A DNA stretch of 64,000 nucleotides from G965207125 sp965207125. GTDB lineage: Bacteria > Pseudomonadota > Alphaproteobacteria > Puniceispirillales > UBA1172. The notes under the pieces are model-generated. The model was not told where the DNA came from and searched no databases. It saw only the letters and a program-made list of their open reading frames with translations. The stretch covers positions 434,001 through 498,000 of the forward strand of contig OZ242263.1 in the NCBI GenBank assembly GCA_965207125.1. The letters are read 5' to 3'. Below, one piece after another: positions 29,001-37,800 of this stretch; position 1 is the stretch's first letter, and each line of letters starts with the position of its first letter. The position numbers were made by a program, and so were the translations under genes.

Positions 29001-31193
29001 ACGGGAACGCTCGGCCTATCCGACCCCGTGCTTCCTTCTAATCCTATTGGCACATACGGCACGATGACGCTGGCTAGTGGCACATGGACTTACACGCTGA
29101 ATACGGCAACGACGCGGGCATTGAAGGCGGGAGAAGAAGTAACCGAAACCTTCACCTTCACCAACACTAGCGATCAAGAAACCGAGATTGTGGTCATCAC
29201 GGTGGTTGGGGTGAATGAGGCCCCTGAGATTATTGGTGGTGGTATTGCTGCGCAAAGAGTGATGGTAGACAATGCTGTTACAATTGATCCGAGCAGCTTT
29301 TTCGAAGACGCTGACGGCGATGAATTGACCCTAACGGTAACCCTCACATTCCTTGATAGCAATGCAAACCCAGCAACTGCCGAACTTTCCTATAATTCCG
29401 AGAGCGGCACAATCACTGGCACGCCGGCCACCGAAGGCACCTACACAGTCACTGTTATGGTGGATGATGGCAACGGTGGGACACTCGAGACGACATTTGA
29501 TATTGTGGTGTCAGCACAAGCAGTCTCTCCAGTTTCAGCAGGTGATGATGCTGGTATGGTGAACGAAGGTGACACGGCGGCCACTGCAGGAGAGACCGCC
29601 ACGGGAGATATCGAAGTTACTGGCGCTACCGGCACAGCGCCAACGATCACGCTTTCGGAGACTAATGGCACATACGGTACGATGGCGTTTGACGGGACGA
29701 CTTGGACTTATACACTGGATAATTCAAGGGATGTGACACAGAATTTGGCGGCGGGGCAGACAGTAGAGGATGAATTCATCTTTACCGCCGATGATACAGA
29801 ATCCCTCACAGTAACCATCACGGTGAACGGGGCGAATGATGTACCGACGATAACTGCAACAAGCACTGTAGCGGTAGACGATGGCGCCACTTCACTCCCT
29901 GATAATATCTTCGAAATCACCGACGATACACTCGACGTGGCGGCTTACACGCCAGCGAGTTTCGCCATCTCTGCTGTTGATTCCGCGCACGATGCGATCG
30001 CGAGCACGTTCGAAGTGCTCAAAGATAGCAACGGAAGATGGCAGCTTGCCCTGAAATCAGGACAAACTTTCAATCGCGCTGATGCTTCTACTTTTGCTAT
30101 CACTCTCACTGTTACTGACCCTAGTAGCGAAACCTCTGCGCCTGTCACTATCACGTTTAATGTCAACCCAGCTCTGAACGTTGACCTAGCAAACAGTGAG
30201 GTCGACGGTGCTCTTTATGAAGGGGATCTATCGGTTGTTAACGGTGATCTTGACGTCAATGATGACGCCTTGCTCGCGTCCTCAAACCCGTTCACCATCT
30301 CCACTCAAGCCACTTATGGTACAGCCTCTATCGGTGATGATGGCGAGTGGGTGTACACGCTAGATAACGGAAATGCCGATGTGACAGCGCTCAATAGCGG
30401 TGATACTCTCACCGATACTTTTGTGGTGGATGTAAATCCCCTCTCAGGCAACCCGAAAACTCAAATAATCACTATTACCATCAACGGCAAAACCAATATA
30501 GTGGGGAGCTCTGGCGCAGATACGCTTGATCAAAGCGCTAGCACTGATGATCTTATTATTCTCGGCGGTCAGCAAGCAGATACCCTCATCGGCGGTAGCG
30601 GTGATGACCTGATTGTCGGCAGCTATGGTGCTGATCTGATAGATCTGAGCGCGGGCGGTGATGATACCGTGATTGTGCGTTTTAATAGCGCAGCCGGCGA
30701 TGGTCAAGGGATTAACGCCCGTGATGGTGGCGATACTATTAAGGAATTCACCCGGGGTGAGGATAAGCTGATTATTGCCGATGTTAACTCAACAACAACG
30801 ACCCTTGCTAATTTATTCAGCGGGCTCGGTCGTAGTGATTTTCAACTAAGCATCTCCGGTGACGATAATAGTGATAAGACTTTAAGTAACGGAGAATTAA
30901 GTGCTGGCGGGAGGTATTCTTTGGCGATAACCTTCGACACATCAGGTACAAATGATGATGCATTACGCGTAAACAGTAGTACCAATGATGCTGGAAAAAC
31001 GCTAACGATTACCTTTGACCGTACGACCTCGGAATATCTGAATAGCACTTGGGATACGCTCACTGGCGGGACGAGTTTTTCTTCATCGACTATTCTCGAT
31101 GTTGCGGGGCTGATGCAGCTGTTCGGCGGTGAGGACTTTATCACCCTCATCGATGCTAATGACTTGCCATCAAGTTATTTTGATATCGCGTAA
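20064..31193 (+). CDS. giant RTX/VCBS/cadherin-like repeat protein 1 (3709 aa)
   Basis: This is a predicted secreted or surface protein. It has no N-terminal signal peptide and carries glycine-aspartate RTX repeats, as in type I secretion substrates. Rough order: unnamed beta module 1-115; CSPG/cadherin-like repeat 125-230; seven RTX nonapeptides 251-313; RTX-flanking domain 318-490; VCBS 490-588; four putative-Ig (He_PIG-like) modules 590-990; long VCBS-like block 995-1170; He_PIG 1172-1262; cadherin-like modules to 1580; PPC-like domain near 1728-1828; more cadherin-like modules; two related modules near 2424-2512 and 2609-2722. From 2760 a cassette unique to this copy has about four VCBS modules interleaved with He_PIG or cadherin-like modules, then a C-terminal RTX domain (3473-3709). 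The start is GTG after GAGGAG. Adhesin or surface-layer function is inference. Confidence 0.9.
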   Translation: MLDINTSPITLKTVTNEDGSFTFVITPSMALAAPEQFRWEMSSGQGSSHRGVIAFKAGESGSQSIPLSINPDEGYQFRIYRVSDNDADDELVFQQQSEPLPLKDAPQRAEVEGAQGAIRKVNAVLVFNKGEETVINQANLLVSSSNESDPALLVYIITVLPTEGTLLKDGVAIGVSDTFTQADVNNGLIIYQPEVNAGSDTFSFTANDGTVTTGVETLQITPRVVVDVPNPEEDNTIDQSAETDPQQIEAAGGDDTITGGAGSDAIDGGAGDDIIDGGAGNDTITGGDGNDTITGGPGDDQIDGGAGDDDITLTHAGETVDFSKNEVVYTFGYDGVGIDGGDVIKGFKLGQDKLKFVARPNSNITNLTEFLNSIKGADDTDLTDDDAFIVTMMWSFDEDDEFSFDGILLHFKEGTSFGDGRLSSPVVQITFDEPLDLNGLVSILGGSGSVADNFDDGLTAFKNLAVVLPLLFGEDNITFEALIDTITASGEVTGNDDTANTATGTLDDDNDPLTPLPTIELDGDGIGTYGAMTFDAATSEWTYTLDNTRPETHVLKAGQQETETFTFNAGGTRFVVTITVNGANDAPVRASNIDDIPSQSWTVGQVIEAIDLSGLFTDPDGDELTLTVRLDDGSALSTIGLEYDSANKMIIGTPSLAGLHTIQIVATDTAGTPAATVAAFDIEVAPLADILGYLGKPIEAINLGNLFTDLDVATLTVTILDSGGNEVNINSIGLSYDDGTRMLTGTPTTTGAYTIKIVSSGGQDEIIFDFTLVALQPPTLTGYVGQNTEIDLGSFITDPDNVTLTVTFLNSNGDEVDIGLRYTVTTELVTDETTGLKTEKTTRAITGVPTSETGTYTLRIVATDSTSGVQAETFTFDFTLVALQPPTLTFVDAQVEANADFMVIEDTGSSITPIDLSEQFANVDGGAVTVTLKNGDALSTIGLEYDPATKMIIGTPTKTGTYTIVASGTDNSNTEVTGEFVIVTDLDKTPAKIIQIDDPDVLADNPHESSRNQVGINLGAKGGSAADVATARTDLISDYDDSDVRVFAPTDTTDAEEEYVVEGEYGRFIITRMRGEDAPDGDPAELRYYYERYQDGDENYKNINALGAGEIAYDVLTIWAFDGLTYAELSQVVDDDEEKQNPYEIPQSAVDRRVFKTVVVEITGANDAPEVVSETFDVLFTDSQLVDIDIDPDNFFDVDGDALTITVTLDDDSALSTIGLAYDPATGKITGTPNAGTHTIKVTATDGASESASYTFILSTAAANVNTEPVVEISGTQTLDLTARVAFASDTDTGFDITYSDDDDAHRDDDEVVYSFYQLGRDKDGNPIRIRSADTLFFVDPDGSIILKKGIKFVSDVTFEVVATDGEGVSSAPQQFTITVAENLAPVLIVVGLNGVETILDNTEGGRLNRLIVQDSDTDASVFTSESFTITGDQAEKFIVKKDDDGRWYLFLKEGESLDHEGEGVILDLDITVFDGVYTSNVVDVIVSAAQRYFFDGDTYEDVVYQARAEGDAARTTYSIKSGIGDAHLFIIDGEDGEVRFKPSSIPTTFDIDREFSFIIIEQNGEDVTETVVTFYNNEPGTITLNDNDFTGLSSNNVFGDTIGYNLNPDSITVVDPDNGAGEESTLTYYWFAEERSFIEYGVSEQELFNGEARSRSGEILTPLIGENGLTLTLKGEYVGKEIWLVIAATDSEGHTAYHLWSAGRFDIPNTEQEALDLAKIGISNKDDNGDVMLAAGIANGDSDWLSFTVEDHDVANGGSVTVTIKTFNTNLNFQIFKSGETAATESISAGGLAAKIISEAGSYFLHVSQRNATGGYQVTFAGIDDKPTSLELTEQSVDMVTLSADLNQGMKVGVLTITDDLYGTNTIILAGADADLFEIRDTSDRLVKELWLKAGADLSASGSTIEVIASLEGTGTGSNPDIDLVITVIRAEENADIPIDITGDRGAADGAETDPIFILGENGRLILADGTEAGVITLVNTKLASSDPAQITFAVEGTDGTLFEVVLLDHDDNANTPDRWVLRLIDLATALEGGSDYSITIVATAEGIDFRRDLQIKQAGLYIYDVADAGIGVDDGSSRVFTDGRALIQEEADGSGTPVTIGALRSEITPQFTKVLDFELVDGEVDNEHFVIAKSAGADGVLNTDDDVFILKFVGPNSGDADIGPDVLEIKVRETYLEERTHEETADENGVGIFVGTKGIDASGNTSDSDTRVFALSGGGLKARDFIYQDLLGIDDDDITPESLASGDVGIKASNPFDLLDFSNINIVAYFSRGGFNSEIILPEGFQSGDTIWLRFDDAEYNNVKGIEVVISLGDDGASLIFAPTGKIRLIDYLPKGSTLTTEEIYQIDFDSGVAEPDPIRGGAITLKERGPFDSGTWYITRIIVDGADTTELGSGRLNIATKVSLSKTNYDALAAGKTLFVVADEGGPSGNNIRVIVEIGTAANPTTGEKGVESVSVVDNVITVVTYSEGATWQNVADAINADTDAATLVDVEANPATAENDAAARDFFLSGGKDVPALEDNTNGRLVDVEGGWIYPDDADAIRFEATTDLRVDLSAGEADIIVVPTGDVDGNGVRIGEVRLLTSNETPPEEYYVIGTTGNLSATDTVATAVLAIDGVEYLRFTSDKAGAEGNGQEIRFEFSNNLLDSISSSVDVNGVITIRITSGLDRASVTSALSKAVNDLIDIEYIGVLKDAGFFDANLFDGRVITVTLSGGEDFVQTAPTPATGTEVSTPEVLTWQKTITKTHDYQINLDNIDEITGEDAGSVNEGATEATAGETATGDIEVAGTASPAPTITLDGDGDGDDVRDGSVTGDYGTMAFDEPNGRWTYTLDNTLEAVQALGVGDTLEETFIFRANGTAPLTVTITINGTNDAPTLVDAGVATRNVAIGEAVTDITQAYLLGLFNDIDGDALTLTVTFPANSGLSHNSADGITGTPTASGIITVTIEADDGNGGTVEKTLEIAVGQIVNADTSDPVTGTLGLSDPVLPSNPIGTYGTMTLASGTWTYTLNTATTRALKAGEEVTETFTFTNTSDQETEIVVITVVGVNEAPEIIGGGIAAQRVMVDNAVTIDPSSFFEDADGDELTLTVTLTFLDSNANPATAELSYNSESGTITGTPATEGTYTVTVMVDDGNGGTLETTFDIVVSAQAVSPVSAGDDAGMVNEGDTAATAGETATGDIEVTGATGTAPTITLSETNGTYGTMAFDGTTWTYTLDNSRDVTQNLAAGQTVEDEFIFTADDTESLTVTITVNGANDVPTITATSTVAVDDGATSLPDNIFEITDDTLDVAAYTPASFAISAVDSAHDAIASTFEVLKDSNGRWQLALKSGQTFNRADASTFAITLTVTDPSSETSAPVTITFNVNPALNVDLANSEVDGALYEGDLSVVNGDLDVNDDALLASSNPFTISTQATYGTASIGDDGEWVYTLDNGNADVTALNSGDTLTDTFVVDVNPLSGNPKTQIITITINGKTNIVGSSGADTLDQSASTDDLIILGGQQADTLIGGSGDDLIVGSYGADLIDLSAGGDDTVIVRFNSAAGDGQGINARDGGDTIKEFTRGEDKLIIADVNSTTTTLANLFSGLGRSDFQLSISGDDNSDKTLSNGELSAGGRYSLAITFDTSGTNDDALRVNSSTNDAGKTLTITFDRTTSEYLNSTWDTLTGGTSFSSSTILDVAGLMQLFGGEDFITLIDANDLPSSYFDIA
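20815..21002 (+). repeat. RTX nonapeptide array in giant protein 1 (about 7 units)
   Basis: About seven units of the calcium-binding pattern GGxGxDxhx (for example AGNDTITGG and AGDDIIDGG) run in frame. The array is near the N-terminus, whereas most RTX arrays lie near the C-terminal secretion signal. Confidence 0.9.
27336..28340 (+). repeat. copy 1 of the near-identical 1-kb block shared by the three giant genes
   Basis: By eye, 27336-27530 is identical to the matching part of giant gene 3, and the rest up to 28340 is highly similar in all three copies. It encodes two related modules and the sequence up to the common junction DYQINLDNID. Sequence directly upstream is clearly more diverged. 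Confidence 0.8.
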
Positions 31194-31286
31194 GAACACA
31201 TAAAGATCAACGGCGCATGATGGCGACGGCATAATCAATACACCTCTGATCTAGGGGCAGGCCGCCTTTCTGGTTCTGGTTCACGG

Positions 31287-31328
31287 GGGGAGCAGCAGTA
31301 GCCGTTCTCGCGCGCCTCCCCTCTTTTT
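31287..31328 (+). terminator. candidate terminator after giant gene 1
   Basis: GGGGAG (31287-31292) can pair with CTCCCC (31316-31321) and is followed by TCTTTTT. The 23-base loop is long, so efficiency is uncertain. The CTCCCCTCTTTTTGGC part also occurs after giant gene 3. Confidence 0.35.
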
Positions 31329-31399
31329 GGCATTTTTTGATGGTCAATCCTAACTAGATCAGTTGTTCATTTTCTTCTAAGACAAGGATAATTCCTAAA

Positions 31400-31680
31400 A
31401 TGGCCAGCGTTAAGGCTCTTCATTTTGTTCTCACTAGCAACGAAGCAGTCCTCCCGGATAATCTTTAACAGCCAATGATGATAGCGTAACCAGCCCGGGC
31501 TCGGTGATGGATACGGGCAATGCGACGATCTACGATGCCCCAAACCGGATAACCCCAGATAATATTCCGGATAATCTCTTTGAGCTTAATACTCCCCCCT
31601 ACTCCGTCTCCCCGCTAGCGGAGCAGTATGCATTTGATAGAATGGTTCATCTTGGAAAAATCGTCCAGCACGTTTATTAA
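31400..31680 (+). pseudogene. small decayed ORF in the giant-gene spacer
   Basis: ATG 31400 opens a frame that stops at the TAA at 31466-31468 after 22 codons (ending VLPDNL). Restoring one T in the preceding T-run would join it to an open frame that continues to TAA 31678-31680 (TANDDSVTSPG..., ...FDRMVHLGKIVQHVY), about 93 residues in all. The motif PDNIPDNLFEL resembles SLPDNIFEI in the unique cassette of giant protein 1. A more damaged copy of the 3' half lies at about 40884-41098. AAGGA is about 11 bases upstream of the ATG. Confidence 0.3.
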
Positions 31681-31827
31681 CAGACTGTCCATTGACTCAC
31701 TAAATCTACCGTGCCAAGTATACAAAGACATAGTTTTACCGCATCATGCCGACTAGGGTTGCGCGTGATTGATTTTGAGAGTATTAATCATGGACAGTTA
31801 TGCTTTCTGAAGTTGAAGAACACCCAT

Positions 31828-31857
31828 CAACTGGCATTATGGGAATTATGCCAGTTG
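31828..31857 (+). promoter_or_regulatory. 10-bp inverted repeat in the leader of giant gene 2
   Basis: CAACTGGCAT (31828-31837) and ATGCCAGTTG (31848-31857) form a perfect inverted repeat with a 10-base loop. It ends 8 bases before the GAGGAG ribosome site. As DNA it could be an operator; as RNA, a hairpin that limits translation. Copies 1 and 3 keep only a degenerate version of the right arm. Confidence 0.45.
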
Positions 31858-31878
31858 CTTTATTAGAGGAGATGTGTT

Positions 31879-34800
31879 GTGCTGGATATTAATACATCCC
31901 CGATCACTTTGAAGACCGTCATTAATGAAGACGGCAGTTTCACCTTCGTTATTACCCCTAGTATAGATTTGGCCGCGCCGGAGCAATTCCGATGGGAGAT
32001 GTCCTCCGGACAAGGCAGCCCTCATCGCGGAGTGATCGCCTTTAAAGCGGGTGAGTCAGGCTCACAATCAATCCCGCGGTCAATAAACCCTGATGAAGGT
32101 TATCAGTTGAGGGTTTATAGGGTGTCTGATAACAATAACGATGCAGATGATGAGTTGGTGTTTCAGCAACAGAGCGAGCCCCTCCCCCTCAAGGACGCCC
32201 CGCAGCGAGCAGAGGTAGAAGGTGCGCAGGGAACAATCATTCAAATCAATGCCGTACTTGTCTTTAATAAAGGCGAGGAGACGGTTATCAACCAAGCAAA
32301 CCTGCTGGTGAGTTCCACAAATCAATCCAACCCGGCGCTATTAATATACACCATCACTGTTTTGCCAACCGAGGGCACCCTGCTGAAAGATGGCGTTGCA
32401 ATCGGTGCGAACGACACCTTCACCCAGGCGGATGTTAACAACGGGCTCATTATCTATCAACCAGAGGCTAATGCAGGTTCTGATACGTTTTCTTTCACAG
32501 TCTCAAATGGGACTGAGACAACTGGGGCGGAAACCCTTCAAATCACTCCCCGGGTAGTTGTTGATGTGCCTAACCCTGAAGAAGACAATACGATAAACCG
32601 ATCCACCGAAACAGACCCACAGCAGATAGAGGCGGGGGATGGCAATGACACCATCACGAGCGGTCTGGGCGATGATCACATAGATGGCGGCGCGGGGGAT
32701 GATGACATCACGCTTACCCACGATGGTGAAGATGGCAGTACAGTGGGTTTCAGCAAGAATGAAGTGGTTTATACTTTTGGCTATGACGGCGTTGGCATCG
32801 ATGGCGGTGATGTGATCAAAGGGTTCAAACTCGGACAGGATACATTGAAATTCGTTGCGCGTCCTAATAGCAATATCACCAATCTGACAGAGTTTTTAAA
32901 CAGTATCAAAGGCGCAGACGATACAGATTTAACCGATGATGACGCCTTTATCGGCACCATGATGTGGAGTCTTAATGGGGCTGACGAGTTCTCTTTTGAT
33001 GGTGTGTTGCTGCACTTTAAGGAAGGAACATCTTTCGGGGACGGGCGGCTTTCTAGCCCTGTGGTACAGATCACTTTTGATGCACCGCTCGATCTTAACG
33101 GTCTGGTTAGTATTTTAGGCGGAGCCGGTAGTGTCGCTGATAATTTTGATGGCGGTCTGACGGCATTCAAGAATCTTGCTGTGGTTCTGCCGCTTCTCTT
33201 TGGCGCGGGCAATATTACTTTTGAGGCTTTAATAGACACGATCACTGCGAGCGGTGAGGTAACCGAAGATGATGATACTGCCAATACTGCCAGAGGAACG
33301 CTGGATGATGATCAAGATCCGTTAACACCGCCGCCAACCATTGAGATTTTTGGTGATGGTATTGGCACATACGGTGCGATGACTTTTGATGCGGCTACTA
33401 GCGAATGGACCTATACGCTGGATAATACGAGGCCAGAAACCCAAGCATTGAAAGCAGGCCAGCAAGAAACTGAAACCTTCACCTTTAACGCTGGTGGCAC
33501 TAGATTCGTCGTGACCATCACGGTTAATGGCGCTAATGACGCCCCCGTACGTGCGTCTAACATCGATGATATTCCCCTTCAAAGCGGGACAGTCGGTCAG
33601 GTGATCGAGGCGATTGATTTGAGCACTCTTTTCACTGATCCCGACGGCGATGAATTAACCCTGACGGTGAGGCTTGATGATGGTTCAGCGTTGAGTACGA
33701 TCGGGCTTGAATACGATTCTGCTAACAAGATGATCATTGGCACGCCAAGCTTAACTGGCTTGCACACGATCCAGATCATAGCGACAGACACGGCCGGCAT
33801 ATCTGCGGCAACTGTAGCAGCATTTAACATTGAGGTAGCGCCATTGGCTGGCATCCTCGGGTATCTGGGGAAACCGATCGAGGCGATCAATCTGGGCAAT
33901 CTTTTCACTAGCCTTGGTGTCGCGACCTTGACGGTGACAATCCTTGATAGCAGTGGAAGTGAAGTCAATATTAATAGCATCGGCTTGTCCTATGATGATG
34001 GAACTAGGATGCTCACTGGCACGCCAACGACAACTGGCGCCTACACGATCAAGATAGTGTCGTCAGACGGGCAGGATGAGATAATCTTTGATTTTGTGCT
34101 GAGTGCCCCTCAACCATCGACTCTCACCGGGTATGTGGGGCAGAACACAGAGATCGACCTGGGCAGTTTTATCACCGACCCTGACAATGTGACATTGACG
34201 GTTACATTCCTTAATAGCAGTGGAGTTGAAGTCGATATCGGACTTAGGTATACCGTGACCACAGAGATTGTAACCGATGCGACCACAGGCCTTGAGATCG
34301 AGAAGACCACCAGAGCAATCACTGGTGTGCCAACATCTGAAACTGGCACTTACACGCTCAAGATTGTGGCAACTGACTCCACTTCAAGCGTGCCGGCGAA
34401 GACCTTTACCTTTACTTTTACGCTGGGCACGCTTCAGCCGCCTACTCTCACCTTTGTGGACGCCCAGGTTGAAGCCAACGCAGACTTCATGGTCATTGAG
34501 GATACAATCCAGTCGCCTGAGAAGATCGCGCCGATTGATCTAAGAGGTCTTTTAGCCGGCAGTGCCAAGTCTTCTGCGGATGTGACTCTTGAAAATGGAG
34601 ATGCGTTAAGCACGATTGGACTTGAGTATGATCATGACACCAAGATGATCACCGGTACGCTGACCAAATCTGGTATTCACACGATTATAGCTAAGAGAGC
34701 AGGGACGAAGGTAGGAGAATTTATCGTTGCCTCCGTTCCAGACAAAACCCCCACAAAGCTCATCAACATAGAGGACCCTGATACATCAGCCAATCAAGTA

Positions 34801-37800
34801 GGAATAAACCTGGGCGCAAAGGGAGGCACCGCTGCCGATGTGGCCACGGCCAGAACAGATCTCATCTCGGATTATGACGATTCAGACGTGAGGGTTTTCG
34901 CGCCAACGGACACAACCGATGCCGAAGAAGAATACGTGGTTGAGGGCGAATACGGGCGGTTTATCGTCACGCGCCTGAGGGGTGAGGATGACCCCGATGG
35001 AGCCCCGGCCGAGCTGCGCTATTATTATGAGCGTTATCAAGACGGCGATACAAACTACAAGAACATTAACGCGCTGGGCGCGGGCGAGATTGCCTATGAT
35101 GTGCTGACAATCTGGGCGTTTGATGGGCTGACCTATGCGGAATTATTGCAAGTGGTCGACGACGACGAAGAGAAGCAGGACCCTTACGAAATCCCGCAAT
35201 CTGCTGTAGACCGACGGGTATTCAAGACGGTTGTTGTTGAGATCACGGGCGCAAATGACGCTCCGGAAGTGGTATCAGAGATTTTCGATGTTTCCTTCAC
35301 AGATAGTCAGGCGGTCGATATAGATATAGACCCCGCTAATTTCTTTGACGTTGATGGCGATACATTGACGATAACCGCGACGCTTGATGATGACTCAGCG
35401 TTAAGCACGATCGGGCTTGCTTATGACCCCGCGACCGGAAAAATCACCGGCACGCCAAATGCCGCCGGGCCTCATACGATCAAGGTCACAGCCGAGGACA
35501 GTAATGGCGGCGCGGCGCGTTATACTTTCATCTTGTCCAGCGACCCCGCCGAAGTTCAAACCCGGCCGGAGGTAGAAATCTCTGGCACGCAAACTCTAGA
35601 TTTGACTGCTAGGGTCGCCTTTGCCTCCGATACTGACACAGGCTTTGATATCACATACAGTGATGCCAACTCTGCCGATGATGGGGGCGTGGACTACAAT
35701 TTCTATCAGATACGGGTGATGCGCGATCAAGATGGCAATATCATAGAGATAATAAGGCTACGCCCCGCCGATACGTTATTCTCTATTGACCCTGATGGCA
35801 GTATCATTCTCAAAAAGGGTATTAAATTCGTCTCTGATGTTGCCTTTGAAGTTGTGGCCACTGATGGTGAAGGCGTCTCATCAGCCCCACAGCAATTCAC
35901 GATTACCGTCGCCGAGAACCCTGTCCCAATTCTTACCCTGGTTGGTTTGAATGGGGTGGAAACTATCCTTGACAACACAGAAGGTGGGCGGCTTAACCGC
36001 CTAATTGTTCAGGATAGTGACACGGATGCAAGTGTTTTCACTTCAGAGAGTTTCACCATCACCGGCGATCAGGCGGAGAAGTTTATTGTCAAAAAGGATG
36101 ATGATGGCCGCTGGTATCTGTTCCTGAAGGATGGCGAATCTCTTGATCATGAAGGTGAGGGAGTAATTCTAGATCTTGACATCACGGTTTTTGACGGCGT
36201 CCATACCTCAAACGCGGTGGATGTGATTGTCAACGCCGATCGAGAGTATTTCTTTGATGGGAATACTGATGAGGATGTCGTCTACCAGGCGCGTGCTGAA
36301 GGAGATGCTGCCGGCACGACATACTCTATTAAGCTGGAAATTGGTGATGGTGATTTGTTTACCATCGACTCAAACGGGGATGTGCGATTCAAATCTGGTT
36401 CTATCCCAGCTACTTTTGACATCGACAGAGAGTTTAACTTCATCATCATCGAGCAAAACGGCGGAAATGGGATTGAAAGGGTGGTAACCATCCACAACAA
36501 CGAGCCCGGCACTATAACTCTAAATGATAATGATTTCACAAGCCTCAGCCCTGACAAAAATATCGGTGATCGTATAGGCCCTAATATTGGCGCCATCACG
36601 GTAGTTGACCCCGATAATGGCGCTGGTGAAGAATCCACCCTTACCTATTACTGGTTCATCGATACCCGTCCTTTTAGCGAACTTCGCATTGGTGGACGTC
36701 CCGCATCTGTGCAGGAATTGCTCAATGGTGAGGTCAATAGTGCCCGAAATGGCCGGCCCTTAACGCCTCTTGTCGGCGAGAATAATCGCACCCTCGAACT
36801 CAAAGGCGAATATATCGAAAAGGAAATCTGGCTGGTGGTCGCCGCCACTGATAGTGAGGGGCATATCACTTATAGCAGTTTATGGGCGGCTGGGCACTTT
36901 GATGTAACTGATCACCGAGGGAGCGCATTTTCTATTGCCCAGATAGACTTGGGCAATAATAACAACAATGGCAACCTTAAACTGAACGGCAACATCTCGG
37001 ATCAGGATTGGATTAGCTTCATTATTGAAGATCACGATGTTGAAAATGGGGGCTCCGTGACGGTCACCATTAGCGCGCCTCTCGACTTGAATTTCCAGAT
37101 TCTTAAAGCTGGTGAATTTAGAGGTAATCCCGGAAATCTCGGAGGAAGTCGTTCGGCGTCTGAGACGATCACAGAGGCTGGCACCTATTTTATTCAGTTG
37201 CTTCAACGACTTGACCCTGGTAAATATAGCGTCACATTTGCAGGAATTGACGATAAACCCACCTCCCTTGAGCTCAGTGAAGCTGTCGATAGGGTGACTT
37301 TGGATGCTGATCTTAGCCCAGGGATGAAAGTCGGGGTTTTAACCATCACTGATGACCTTTATGGCACTAACACCATCATACTGGCTGGCGCAGACGCTGA
37401 TTTGTTTGAAATCCGTGATACTTCAGACCGATTAGTCAAGGAATTATGGCTAAAAGCCGGTGCGGACCTTAGTGCGTCGGGATCAGCCATAGAAGTCATC
37501 GCTTCGCTCGAAGGGACGGGCAAGGGTGATAATCCGGACATGAACTTAGTTATCACTGTGATCAGGGCGGAGGACAATGCGGATATCCCTATCTATATCA
37601 CAGGTGATCGCGGGGCCGCAGACGGCGCTGAAACTGACCCTATTTTTATCTTGGGCGAGAACGGGCGATTGATTCTAGCAGACGGCACGGATGCGGGCGT
37701 CATCACGCTTGTGAATACTGAACCGACTCCCTCAGACCCAGCCCAGATCACATTCGCCATTTCAGGCACAGATGGCGCTTTATTTGAGGTTGTTCAGTTA

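Larger units (their letters stand above)
31194..31878 (+). other. spacer between giant genes 1 and 2
   Basis: A 685-bp spacer. It holds a terminator-like hairpin (31287-31321), a segment around 31315-31385 that is repeated downstream of giant gene 3 (50567-50635), a decayed small ORF (31400-31680) whose 3' part recurs in the next spacer, and the leader of gene 2 with a 10-bp inverted repeat (31828-31857). The spacer therefore appears to be part of the duplicated unit. Confidence 0.6.
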
